Positions 18,260-26,889 of a stretch of DNA of 64,000 nucleotides are shown piece by piece. The notes beneath the pieces were generated by a model, which saw only the letters and a list, made by a program, of their open reading frames with translations, was not told the origin of the DNA and searched no databases. Numbering within the stretch: position 1 is the stretch's first letter; each line of letters starts with the position of its first letter. Both the position numbers and the translations under genes were made by a program. Source of the stretch: JAGRCP01 sp942490705. Its GTDB lineage: Bacteria; Chloroflexota; Anaerolineae; Caldilineales; Caldilineaceae. The DNA is taken from NCBI GenBank assembly GCA_942490705.1, contig CALNXY010000005.1, positions 124,001 through 188,000 of the forward strand, in the 5' to 3' direction.

Positions 18260-18396
18260 TGGAATTTCTCCTTTTCTTATCGAACCGTGAATGACTTCAT
18301 TGCAGACTAGTCATCATGATACGCCACGAGAAAGTCAATAGCAATGAGGAAATAAACACACGCCTGCAACTTTTGGCATCCTCGTGCGTAGAAGAG

Positions 18397-18425
18397 TTGA
18401 CAAGGAAGTCACTGTAGCGCATAAC
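18397..18425 (+). promoter_or_regulatory. Candidate sigma-70 promoter for the SWIM/MoxR/VWA operon
   Basis: TTGACA at 18397-18402, a 17-bp spacer, and CATAAC at 18420-18425 (four of six matches to TATAAT). It points toward the operon start at 18562, leaving a leader of about 130 bases. Confidence 0.5.
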
Positions 18426-18561
18426 ACAGGAGCCACAGAGCATCGTCAATAGCTGACCAACGAAGAGCTGTGCACTTGCGCACTTTCACTTTGCAACCGC
18501 TGTTGCGGAACAGTGCGTCCTCTCTGCCAGCGGGACGCACAAGCAACATAAGGACCGCTGC

Positions 18562-19881
18562 TTGACTGTTTTGATAACCGATCCCTTTAGATTGAGCGTA
18601 GATCAGGCGCTAAGCCTGGCGTCGGGCCAGGCCGGCCGTCGCCAAATCCGCAGCCTGGCCGGCCGCGACAACTGGCTTCGTTGCGGCTCGTTTGGCGCGT
18701 TCATCTGGGGCGAGTATGGCACGTCCAATCACGGCCCCATCCAGGTTCTTTGCGACACAGCGTCGCTGACCGTCTCCTGCACCTGCCGTAGTCGCCAACG
18801 TCCCTGCAACCATGGCCCCGCGCTCTACCTACGTTGGCTCGATCATCCGCAACGCTTCACGCACGACCGTCGTCCTCCATGGCTGTCAGCAACCGATCCT
18901 GCTTTCCAAACCACGTCCAGCGCGCCAACTCTGCAGTCGGATCAGTGGCCTACAGTCATGCGCGGGTTGGCCGAATTCGAGCTTTGGCTCCATGATCTCA
19001 TGCGTGCCGGCCTGGCCGGCCTGCCCGAGCAGCCCAAGGGCGCCTGGCGCAGCGTCAGCGACCGACTGGCAGATGCCCACCTGAACGAATTGGCCCGTAC
19101 GATCAATGCGCTCGCAACGTTGCCCGGTTCGACTCCGGACTGGCCCGAGGCGCTTTTGGTCGAGCTCGGCCGCATGCACCTCCTGATCCAGGCTTTCAAA
19201 CGGTGGGACGACCTGCCGGCTGCACAACGGGGGGACTTACGCCTGGCCGTCGGTTGGCTGGACGACGCCTTGGCGGCTGCGGGCGATGTGATTCATGATC
19301 GCTGGCACGTCATCGCCGATGAGCAGACCAAGGACGGGCTGCTCTCCCGCCGGCGCACGTGGCTTTGGGCGGAACGCAGCAACCGCGTCGCCGAAGTGAG
19401 CCGCAGGAGTACGCTGCCCCAGGGCGTCCCGACGCCGCCCCGTGAAGCGCTCTTGCCCACGGGTGTGGGCATCGACGGGGCGCTACGCTTCTATCCGGCA
19501 ACGACGCCCGTCAGCGGCGTGCTTGCGGAAACGCGTCGCTTCTTTCAGCCCGGCCAGCGTCCAGCCGGCTACGCGACCATCGAGACGGCATTGGCAGCCT
19601 ACAATTCAACACTCTCTCAAAATCCGTGGTGCACCGAGTTCCCCATGCTGATTGCGGCCGCACATGCACAGCGTTCCGATGGTCGCTGGCGCTTCGTCGA
19701 CAGCGCCGGCGCAATGCTGCCCATTGCGGAGGAGTTCACGCGGGGGTGGCACCTGCGGGCCTTAAGCCTCGACTCAGCCACCGCAATCTTCGGCGTATGG
19801 AATGGCACGGCCTTTCGCCCCGTTAGCCTTTGGGCCGATCAGCGCTGGCTGCGGTTGGAACTATTGCGAGGCGTTGCATGA
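18562..19881 (+). CDS. SWIM zinc-finger protein (YehQ-like)
   Basis: 439 residues from a TTG start with AAGGA eight bases upstream. An N-terminal SWIM zinc finger is visible as C73-x-C75-x6-C82-x-H84 (CTCRSRQRPCNH). The following 350 residues are mainly helical with many Trp/Arg and no recognised enzyme motif. SWIM fingers bind DNA or proteins. It is the first gene of a five-gene block (SWIM, DUF5691, MoxR ATPase, DUF5682, VWA), and its stop overlaps the next start (ATGA). The same gene set recalls E. coli yehQ in yehLMPQ. It probably recruits the target or nucleic acid for the MoxR/VWA machine; this is inference. Confidence 0.82.
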   Translation: MTVLITDPFRLSVDQALSLASGQAGRRQIRSLAGRDNWLRCGSFGAFIWGEYGTSNHGPIQVLCDTASLTVSCTCRSRQRPCNHGPALYLRWLDHPQRFTHDRRPPWLSATDPAFQTTSSAPTLQSDQWPTVMRGLAEFELWLHDLMRAGLAGLPEQPKGAWRSVSDRLADAHLNELARTINALATLPGSTPDWPEALLVELGRMHLLIQAFKRWDDLPAAQRGDLRLAVGWLDDALAAAGDVIHDRWHVIADEQTKDGLLSRRRTWLWAERSNRVAEVSRRSTLPQGVPTPPREALLPTGVGIDGALRFYPATTPVSGVLAETRRFFQPGQRPAGYATIETALAAYNSTLSQNPWCTEFPMLIAAAHAQRSDGRWRFVDSAGAMLPIAEEFTRGWHLRALSLDSATAIFGVWNGTAFRPVSLWADQRWLRLELLRGVA

Positions 19882-21428
19882 GGCGATTGACCGATTTGAC
19901 CCGTGTCGCGCTGCTGGGCGTGCAGCGGGCGGAATTGCCCAGCTTGGAGCCGGCGGCTGATTCACGAGATTCTGCGCTGGACGCGTTGCTTGTCCAGCTT
20001 GCCGACCAGGAGCCGGCCGCTGCATTGCTCAACGCAGCCGGGATCATCGGCATCTATGCCGGCGCCGGCGTGGGCGTATCCCTGCTGCCGCGCGCCGATC
20101 ACACAGCGCCTGCGTTGCCCGGCGCCCGCGGCCGGGTTTGCCCGCCCGGCGCAGTCTTCCACCTGAACATCATGCTCGAAGGCCGCCAGGCGCATCTGCT
20201 CGAGGAAATGCTGCTTGCCCTAACGGCCGGCGGCTACGCCATCCCTGCCCCTCTCCTGCCGGTCTTGCTGGACCGCGGCGCCAAGCGTCCACAGCAACGC
20301 CCGGTGATTGTCGGCGCACTCAGCCCGCTGGATCGACGCTACGCGCACGAGAACCCGGCATGGCGCTACGCCTCGCCCCAGACTGATCACTATGAGGGCC
20401 TGCGCACGTTCTGGCGCGCAACGACCGACACGGCAGAACGCCAGGGACTTCTGCGCCAGGCGCGCGTCCTCAACCCGGAATGGGGACGGCGTCTGCTCGA
20501 GGGCAGTTGGAAAAGCTTGCAAGACAGGGAACGCCACGCACTGTTCGAGCACATGCGCCAAGGCCTGAACGACCGTGACGAGCCGTTCCTTGAAATGGCG
20601 CTGGATGATCGTAGCCAACCCGTGCGCCGTAAAGCGGCCGAACTGCTGGCTCACCTGCCCACGTCGCGTCTGGCGCGACGTATGGCCGCACGAATTAACG
20701 AAATCGTGCGCTACACGCCTGATGGAGAGCAACGTATCGAAATCGCGTTTCCGCCCGCGCTCGATGCCGCGACGGTGCGCGATGGCGTGTTGGAACGGAG
20801 CGGGAAAAACCTGGCCCATTTGCGCGGTCTCCAGCTCATCGAGATGGTGGGCGCCGTGCCGCTGGATCACTGGTCCACAACGTGGGCAGTCAGGCCGGAT
20901 GATGTCGTGCTGGCCATGCGTGCGAGTCTCTGGCCGCGAACGTTGACCCAGGCGCTCTGCCTTGCTGCGGTTCGTCAAGGCAATGCGCAGTGGGCAGCGG
21001 CACTGCTCGATGCTACTGAACTCCATGAGCATGCGCTGCGTGCGGCGCCTGCGCTTTCGCTGGCAGAGTGTGACCGTTTGTTAGAACGCTGGGACGCAAC
21101 ACTTCCCGTCGATGCGCCCCTGAATAAAGATGCCAAGCTCATTCAACTCTTGCGCCAGCGCTCCGGACCATGGTCGGTCGCCATGACGCGACGCCTGTGG
21201 CGTCAGTTCGCCAACCAGCGCGCCCTTGACGGGCAGCAGTTGGACCACGCAGTTAGCGCGGTCATCAAGCAGATGGGCGCCTATTGCCCGCCGCACTTGT
21301 TGGAGGAAGGGCTGGCCCTGTTTGACCGGCTGCCACCGACGATTCAAGAAATCCGCGCCGTGCGCGAAGCCAAGAACACCATGACTTTTCGCCGCGGCAT
21401 GCTACACGAATTGACGTCTGACGATTGA
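19878..21428 (+). CDS. DUF5691-type helical protein of the MoxR/VWA operon
   Basis: 516 residues from the ATG at 19878, which overlaps the SWIM gene stop by four bases. The middle contains HEAT-like helical repeats such as DDRSQPVRRKAAELLAHLPTSRLARRMAARI. The C-terminal part ends in KNTMTFRRGMLHEL. Assignment to DUF5691 rests on this helical character and on the fixed position between SWIM and MoxR genes seen in related operons. No catalytic motif is apparent. It is likely a scaffold or adaptor of the complex. Confidence 0.7.
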   Translation: MRRLTDLTRVALLGVQRAELPSLEPAADSRDSALDALLVQLADQEPAAALLNAAGIIGIYAGAGVGVSLLPRADHTAPALPGARGRVCPPGAVFHLNIMLEGRQAHLLEEMLLALTAGGYAIPAPLLPVLLDRGAKRPQQRPVIVGALSPLDRRYAHENPAWRYASPQTDHYEGLRTFWRATTDTAERQGLLRQARVLNPEWGRRLLEGSWKSLQDRERHALFEHMRQGLNDRDEPFLEMALDDRSQPVRRKAAELLAHLPTSRLARRMAARINEIVRYTPDGEQRIEIAFPPALDAATVRDGVLERSGKNLAHLRGLQLIEMVGAVPLDHWSTTWAVRPDDVVLAMRASLWPRTLTQALCLAAVRQGNAQWAAALLDATELHEHALRAAPALSLAECDRLLERWDATLPVDAPLNKDAKLIQLLRQRSGPWSVAMTRRLWRQFANQRALDGQQLDHAVSAVIKQMGAYCPPHLLEEGLALFDRLPPTIQEIRAVREAKNTMTFRRGMLHELTSDD

Positions 21429-21460
21429 CAGTTGCCAATTCAAACGAGGAGACCCATTCG

Positions 21461-22540
21461 ATGTCTGAAATTTTACGCGCGCACGCTGAGGCGCAATATG
21501 CAGAAGAGCTGGCCGAGCTGGCCAAGGCGGATCGCCGCCAACGTCCGTCAAATTGGCATTTATCGCCCTGGGCCGTGGCGATCTATCTCCTGGGCGGGAC
21601 GCTCGACAACGGCTTTGCGGTTTCACCCAAATACATCGGCAATAGTCGCCTGATCGAAGTCGCCATCGCCACCCTCACCACCGACCGTGCGCTGCTCCTG
21701 TTGGGCATTCCCGGGACGGGCAAGACGTGGGTCTCGGAGCATCTGGCGGCAGCCATCTCAGGCGACTCAACGCTGCTCGTCCAGGGGACAGCCGGCGCCG
21801 GCGAAGAGGTGATTCGGTACGGCTGGAATTACGCTTCGTTGATCGCCAAAGGGCCGACCGAAGAGGCCCTGGTGCCCAGCCCCATCATGCACGCGATGCG
21901 CGACGGCAAGCTGGCCCGGGTCGAAGAGTTGACCCGCATCCCGGCCGATGTGCAGGATGCGTTGATCACCGTCCTCTCCGAAAAGGTGTTGCCCATTCCG
22001 GAGTTGGGGCAAGAGGTACAGGCCGTACGCGGCTTCAACGTCATCGCCACCGCGAATGACCGCGATCGTGGCGTCAATGACCTCTCCAGCGCGCTCAAGC
22101 GGCGCTTCAACACCGTGGTCCTGCCCCTGCCGGCGACCGCCGAAGAAGAAGTCACCATCGTGCGCCGCCGCGTGCACGAATTGGGCCAGGCGCTCGATCT
22201 GCCGGCAGAGGCCCCGGCCCTGGAAGAAATCCAGCGCGTCGTCACCATCTTCCGCGAATTGCGCGGCGGCGTGACTGATGACGGCACGGCCAAGCTCAAG
22301 AGCCCCAGCAGCACGCTCAGCACGGCTGAAGCCATCTCCGTGGTGAACAGCGGCCTGGCTCTGGCCGCCCACTTTGGCGACGGCATCCTGCGCTCGTCCG
22401 ATCTCGCCGCCGGACTTACGGGTGCAGTGGTCAAGGATCCCGCCCAAGACGCCATCGTCTGGCAGGAGTATCTGGAAACGGTCATGCGCGAGCGCGAGCC
22501 GTGGGCCGATCTCTACGAGGCATGCAGTGAACTCCTCTAA
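21461..22540 (+). CDS. MoxR-type AAA+ ATPase (YehL-like)
   Basis: 359 residues from the ATG at 21461 preceded by CGAGGAGA; an in-frame start at 21425 lacks a ribosome site. Walker A is GIPGTGKT (82-89). The Walker B-like segment is LARVEELTR, a divergent form of the usual DEINR, with the second acidic residue kept. Sensor 1 is VIATANDRDRG, and an RR pair (about 214-215) can act as the arginine finger. MoxR ATPases pair with VWA proteins to remodel or activate protein targets, as in RavA-ViaA. Its VWA partner is two genes downstream. Confidence 0.88.
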   Translation: MSEILRAHAEAQYAEELAELAKADRRQRPSNWHLSPWAVAIYLLGGTLDNGFAVSPKYIGNSRLIEVAIATLTTDRALLLLGIPGTGKTWVSEHLAAAISGDSTLLVQGTAGAGEEVIRYGWNYASLIAKGPTEEALVPSPIMHAMRDGKLARVEELTRIPADVQDALITVLSEKVLPIPELGQEVQAVRGFNVIATANDRDRGVNDLSSALKRRFNTVVLPLPATAEEEVTIVRRRVHELGQALDLPAEAPALEEIQRVVTIFRELRGGVTDDGTAKLKSPSSTLSTAEAISVVNSGLALAAHFGDGILRSSDLAAGLTGAVVKDPAQDAIVWQEYLETVMREREPWADLYEACSELL

Positions 22541-22549
22541 CCCGCGACC

Positions 22550-24904
22550 ATGACTCACACAGATTTGCACATTTTCGGCATTCGCCACCACGGGCCGGGC
22601 TCAGCCCAGGCCCTGGTCGAGGCGCTAACCGAGCTGGAACCGGATATCGTGCTCGTCGAAGGGCCGGCCGACGCCGATCCGCTGCTGCCCTGGCTCGATC
22701 ACATTGCGCTGGAGCCGCCGGTAGCGCTGGTCATGTACCGCACGGATGAGCCCCAACGCGCCGCCTACTTTCCCTTTGCCAGCTTCTCGCCCGAGTATCA
22801 GGCCATTCGCTATGCGCAACAGGCGAACATTCCGGTGCGCTTTATGGATCTGCCCCAATCAATTGTCCTGGCGCTGCAAGAAAAGTTTGTGCCGCCCGAC
22901 ATGGAAGCCATGCAGGAGCTGGCACGCCTGGCCGGCTTCCCGGCAGTCGAACCTTGGTGGAATGCCATGGTCGAGCAGCGGCAAGACCGCCGTGACATCT
23001 TTGCCGCCATCCTCGAACTGATGACAACCGCGCGCGAGACGCCGGTACAAGCAGATAAACGCACCTCTACCGACACCGCAGATCCAGCGGCGGATCCCGC
23101 AGCAAATCTCGTCGCAGATTCTATTGCAGAGGCGCCCGCCCCAGGGCCGTCCGTCGCCCTCAACGACCGCCGCGAGGCCTTTATGCGCCAGGCGATTCGG
23201 CAGGCGCGCGCGGCTGGGCATACGCGCATTGCCATCGTCTGCGGCGCCTTTCACGGCCCTGCCCTGCGCGATCCGGCGCGCTACGCGGATGACGAATTGC
23301 TTCTACATGGCCTGCCCACAGCGCCGGTCGAAGGCGCGTGGACGCCGTGGACCTATGGCCGCCTGGCCCTGGCCTCGGGCTACGGCTCGGGCATTCGCTC
23401 ACCCGGCTGGTACGATCATCTGTGGACGCAGGCGCTGCAACAGACAACGCCGACTGAGTCCAGCATCATGTGGCTGACGCAGGTCGCCGGCCTGCTGCGC
23501 GACGAGGGCATGGACACGTCGTCCGCCCACATCATCGAGGCCGTGCGCCTAGCCGAGTCGCTGGCCGCGCTGCGCGGCCTGGCCCTGGCCGGCCTGCCCG
23601 AGCTGACCGAGGCGACCCAGGCCGTGCTCTGCTTTGGCCGCAGCGAACCCCTCGACCTGATCCAACGCAAGCTCATCGTGGGCGAGCGCATGGGCCGGGT
23701 GCCGCCTGACGCACCCATGACCCCCCTCCAGCGCGATCTCTACCGCCTGCAGCGGGAACTGGCGCTCCACCCGGAGCCGGAAGCTCGCACCATTGCCTTG
23801 GATCTACGCAAAACGCTGGATCACGACCGCAGCCGCCTGCTGCATCGGCTCAATCTGCTCCGAGTCTCCTGGGGCAAGCGCATGAAAACGCGCAATCAGA
23901 TCGGTACCTTTCAGGAGAACTGGCGTCTCGCCTGGCAGCCGGAATTCGCCGTCCGCATCATCGAGGCAAGCGTCTGGGGCACGACCGTAGAACGGGCAGC
24001 CGCAGGGTTTGTCCAGCATGAGGTCGAAACGGCTGAAGCCCTGCCCGATCTCACAGCGCTGCTGGACGAGGTGCTGCTGGCTGACCTGGCGGAAAGCGTG
24101 GCGCTCATCATCGCCCGCATCGAAGAGATGGCCGCGCGCAATGCCGACATTCTGCACATGATGGGTGCGCTTCCGCCGCTGGCCGGCGTATTGCGCTACG
24201 GCAGCGTGCGCCAGACTGACAAACAAGTGCTGCGCCATGTGGTCGACAGCCTGCTCACTCGTATCTGCCTGGGTTTGCCGGGCGTCTGCGCCGCGCTCAA
24301 TGACGATGCTGCTGCCGATGTGGAAAGCCACATTAGCCAGGTCCATAGCGTTGTGGCCACACTCCAGAACGAGGCGCACACGGATTCATGGCAACAGGTA
24401 CTGAGTATGCTTTTGGTCCAGCCCAATGTACATGGATTGATCGGCGGACGATCCTGTCGTTTGCTCTTCGACGCCCGCGTGCTCGACGCGGACGAGGCCC
24501 TGCGTCACCTGGAACGCAACCTCAGCGTCAGCCGCCAAACGGGCGCCGACTTGAGCCAGGCGGCGCACTGGTTAGACGGCTTTCTCAAGGGGGGCGGGTT
24601 GCTGTTGATTCACGACCACGACCTGTGGACGCTGCTAGATCGCTGGGTCATGCGCCTGGAACCGCCGCAATTCATGATGGTGGCGCCGCTCTTGCGCCGC
24701 ACCTTTGCCGGCTTTAGCGAAAACGTACGGCAGCAGTTGAGCGAACGGGTTCAACATGTGCGGCCCGGCCAACCCGATGAAACGTTAGAGCTGGCGGATT
24801 TTGATCACGCGGCCGCGGCCCGCGTCGTCCCCTTTCTGGCTGAGATTCTGGGCGTAGCGCAGGATAGTACTGGAGCAGAGAGCGGGGAAACAAAGCATGT
24901 CTAG
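22550..24904 (+). CDS. DUF5682-family protein
   Basis: 784 residues, starting 10 bp after the MoxR gene. The N-terminus carries the family signature HIFGIRHHGPGSA followed by DIVLVEGPADAD. About 200 residues later comes IAIVCGAFHGPAL. This histidine and glutamate pattern resembles the TraB/EreA-like fold, so a metal-dependent hydrolase is possible but unproven. A large helical C-terminal region follows. The stop overlaps the VWA start by eight bases. It probably corresponds to E. coli YehM by operon position. It is the largest and least understood protein of the set. Confidence 0.78.
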   Translation: MTHTDLHIFGIRHHGPGSAQALVEALTELEPDIVLVEGPADADPLLPWLDHIALEPPVALVMYRTDEPQRAAYFPFASFSPEYQAIRYAQQANIPVRFMDLPQSIVLALQEKFVPPDMEAMQELARLAGFPAVEPWWNAMVEQRQDRRDIFAAILELMTTARETPVQADKRTSTDTADPAADPAANLVADSIAEAPAPGPSVALNDRREAFMRQAIRQARAAGHTRIAIVCGAFHGPALRDPARYADDELLLHGLPTAPVEGAWTPWTYGRLALASGYGSGIRSPGWYDHLWTQALQQTTPTESSIMWLTQVAGLLRDEGMDTSSAHIIEAVRLAESLAALRGLALAGLPELTEATQAVLCFGRSEPLDLIQRKLIVGERMGRVPPDAPMTPLQRDLYRLQRELALHPEPEARTIALDLRKTLDHDRSRLLHRLNLLRVSWGKRMKTRNQIGTFQENWRLAWQPEFAVRIIEASVWGTTVERAAAGFVQHEVETAEALPDLTALLDEVLLADLAESVALIIARIEEMAARNADILHMMGALPPLAGVLRYGSVRQTDKQVLRHVVDSLLTRICLGLPGVCAALNDDAAADVESHISQVHSVVATLQNEAHTDSWQQVLSMLLVQPNVHGLIGGRSCRLLFDARVLDADEALRHLERNLSVSRQTGADLSQAAHWLDGFLKGGGLLLIHDHDLWTLLDRWVMRLEPPQFMMVAPLLRRTFAGFSENVRQQLSERVQHVRPGQPDETLELADFDHAAAARVVPFLAEILGVAQDSTGAESGETKHV

Positions 24905-26111
24905 CGGGCGAAACCAATCCGATTTTGATGGAACCCAGCGCGAGCGTCTACGACGTTGGCGCCTTATCCTGGGCAAGACAAACGAGCCAGAACAACAAGC
25001 AGACACCTCGACGTCCGGCGGTGGGCAAGGCGAAGGAGAGGGAGAGCGACGCGATCAGGCCGTCGATTCACTGCTGGAAGCGCTCTATGGCGAGGGCGAC
25101 GAAGGCGGCCTCGGTGATGCCGCCCCCGACGTGAGCCGCTGGCTTGGCGACATACGCAGGTACTTTCCCGAGTCGGTGGCGAAGCTGCTGCAAGAGGATG
25201 CGCTGGCCCGTGTCGACCTGCGCAAGCTGCTCAAGGATCCCGACTTCCTGGCCACGGTCGAGCCGGACGTGACGCTGGTGGGCAAACTGCTGGCCCTCTC
25301 CCACGTCATCCCCAGCGAAACGCGCGAGACGGCCCGCGCGCTGGTGCGCCAGGTGGTGGAGGAGCTACGTGAGCAGCTGGAATATCCCCTCTACCAGGCG
25401 GTGCAGGGCAGCCTCAACCGGGCGCTGCGCGCCAATCGCCCCCGCTTTCGCGAGGTCAACTGGCAGCGTACCATCTACGCCAACCTGAAGCACTATCAGC
25501 CGGCCCAGCGCACGGTGGTGCCGGAGCGGCTGGTCGGCTATGGTCGCCAACGTGCGTCTCTGCGCGACGTCATCCTCTGTCTGGATCAGAGTTCGTCCAT
25601 GGGTGCGTCGGTCGTCTACGCCAGCGTTTTCGGCGCGATCATGGCCACGTTGCCGGCGCTGAGCACGCGTTTGGTCACCTTTAGCACCGCGGTGGTCGAT
25701 CTGACCGATCAGCTCGATGACCCGGTCGATCTCCTCTTTGGCGTGCAGTTGCGCGGCGGCACCAACATCGAACGGGCCGTTGCCTACTGTGCGCAGCAGG
25801 TGACACGTCCGCGTGAAACGATTCTGGTGTTGGTCACCGATCTCTTCGAAGGCGGCGACAAGGCCACATTGATCCGGCGCATAGCCGGCCTGCAGGCCGA
25901 CGGCGTTCAGGTCATCATCCTGCTCACCTTGGACGACAAGGGCGCGCCTCGCTTCAACCGCCCCCTTGCCGCACAGTTGGCCGAGCTGGGCATCGCCGCG
26001 TTCGCCTGCACGCCCGATCTGTTTCCCGACCTCATGGGCGCGGCCATCAACGGTCAGGATATTCGTGAATGGGCGGCAGGGCATGGCGTGGTGGTCGCGC
26101 CACGCAATTGA
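24897..26111 (+). CDS. VWA-domain protein (YehP-like)
   Basis: 404 residues. A low-complexity Gly/Glu segment (40-52) and a helical region (about 55-200) precede a C-terminal von Willebrand A domain. The MIDAS metal site is complete: D230-x-S232-x-S234 (DQSSSMG), T289 in GGTN and D315 in VTDLFEGG. The start ATG lies inside the end of the DUF5682 gene, implying coupled translation. Such cytoplasmic VWA proteins act as co-factors of MoxR ATPases. It closes the five-gene block; the UDG gene starts about 100 bp later on the same strand. Confidence 0.88.
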   Translation: MSSGRNQSDFDGTQRERLRRWRLILGKTNEPEQQADTSTSGGGQGEGEGERRDQAVDSLLEALYGEGDEGGLGDAAPDVSRWLGDIRRYFPESVAKLLQEDALARVDLRKLLKDPDFLATVEPDVTLVGKLLALSHVIPSETRETARALVRQVVEELREQLEYPLYQAVQGSLNRALRANRPRFREVNWQRTIYANLKHYQPAQRTVVPERLVGYGRQRASLRDVILCLDQSSSMGASVVYASVFGAIMATLPALSTRLVTFSTAVVDLTDQLDDPVDLLFGVQLRGGTNIERAVAYCAQQVTRPRETILVLVTDLFEGGDKATLIRRIAGLQADGVQVIILLTLDDKGAPRFNRPLAAQLAELGIAAFACTPDLFPDLMGAAINGQDIREWAAGHGVVVAPRN

Positions 26112-26208
26112 TCATGCAACAACGGCCGAAGATTCACAATCAGGTTGCGCCGATCCGGTTCATCGGGTAGGCTTGAGCAACATTCGTCACGAGCCGATTC
26201 CTGCCGCC

Positions 26209-26814
26209 ATGCCGACCAAAACCCAGGCCATCAACCAAATCCGCAGCGAAATCGACGCGCTAACCGCGTCGCCGCTTTACGCGTACCGCACCGAAAACGG
26301 CTTCCAGCCCGTCATCGGCGCAGGCAGCCTGGATGCCGACGTGGTCTTTGTGGGCGAAGCGCCCGGCAAGCAGGAGGCGCGCTCCGGCCAGCCATTCGTG
26401 GGCGCGTCCGGCCGGGTGCTGGACGAGCTATTGGCTGCCATCGACCTGCAGCGCGAGCAGGTTTATATCACCAACGTGGTCAATGATCGGCCGCCGGACA
26501 ACCGGGACCCCAAGCCGGCGGAAATTGCGCTCTACGCGCCCTTTCTGATCCGCCAGCTGGATGTGATTCGCCCGCACGTGATCGCCACGCTCGGCCGTTT
26601 TGCCATGGATTTCCTGCTCGCACGCTATGACGCGCCCATGGCCGGCGGCAAGATCAGCGACCTGCATGGCCGGCCGGTCCCGGTGAGCACCGGTTACGGA
26701 GAGGCGATCGTGTTGCCGCTCTACCATCCGGCCGTCGCCCTCTACACGCGTAGCAAGCGTCCGCTACTTGAGGCGGACTTCCAAACGCTGCGCAAACTGA
26801 TTGCCAACGAATAA
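26209..26814 (+). CDS. Family-4-like uracil-DNA glycosylase without Fe-S cysteines
   Basis: 201 residues from the ATG at 26209. Motif A is GEAPGKQEARSGQPFVG (49-65) and motif B is HPAVALYT (from 173), both of the UDG family 4/5 fold. The typical family-4 protein binds a 4Fe-4S cluster with four cysteines. Here the whole protein has no cysteine: the N-terminal pair is replaced by YAYR, the RPPxNRDP region begins VNDRPPDNRDP, and the last ligand position reads YAPFL. It should excise uracil from DNA without a cluster. It may be co-transcribed with the VWA operon upstream, but its link to that system is uncertain. Confidence 0.85.
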   Translation: MPTKTQAINQIRSEIDALTASPLYAYRTENGFQPVIGAGSLDADVVFVGEAPGKQEARSGQPFVGASGRVLDELLAAIDLQREQVYITNVVNDRPPDNRDPKPAEIALYAPFLIRQLDVIRPHVIATLGRFAMDFLLARYDAPMAGGKISDLHGRPVPVSTGYGEAIVLPLYHPAVALYTRSKRPLLEADFQTLRKLIANE

Positions 26815-26889
26815 ACGGCCTGGCGCGTGCCGGCGGCAAACCGACCGCGGCATGCCCACAACATCAATCACTTCGAGAGGACCCGCCTC

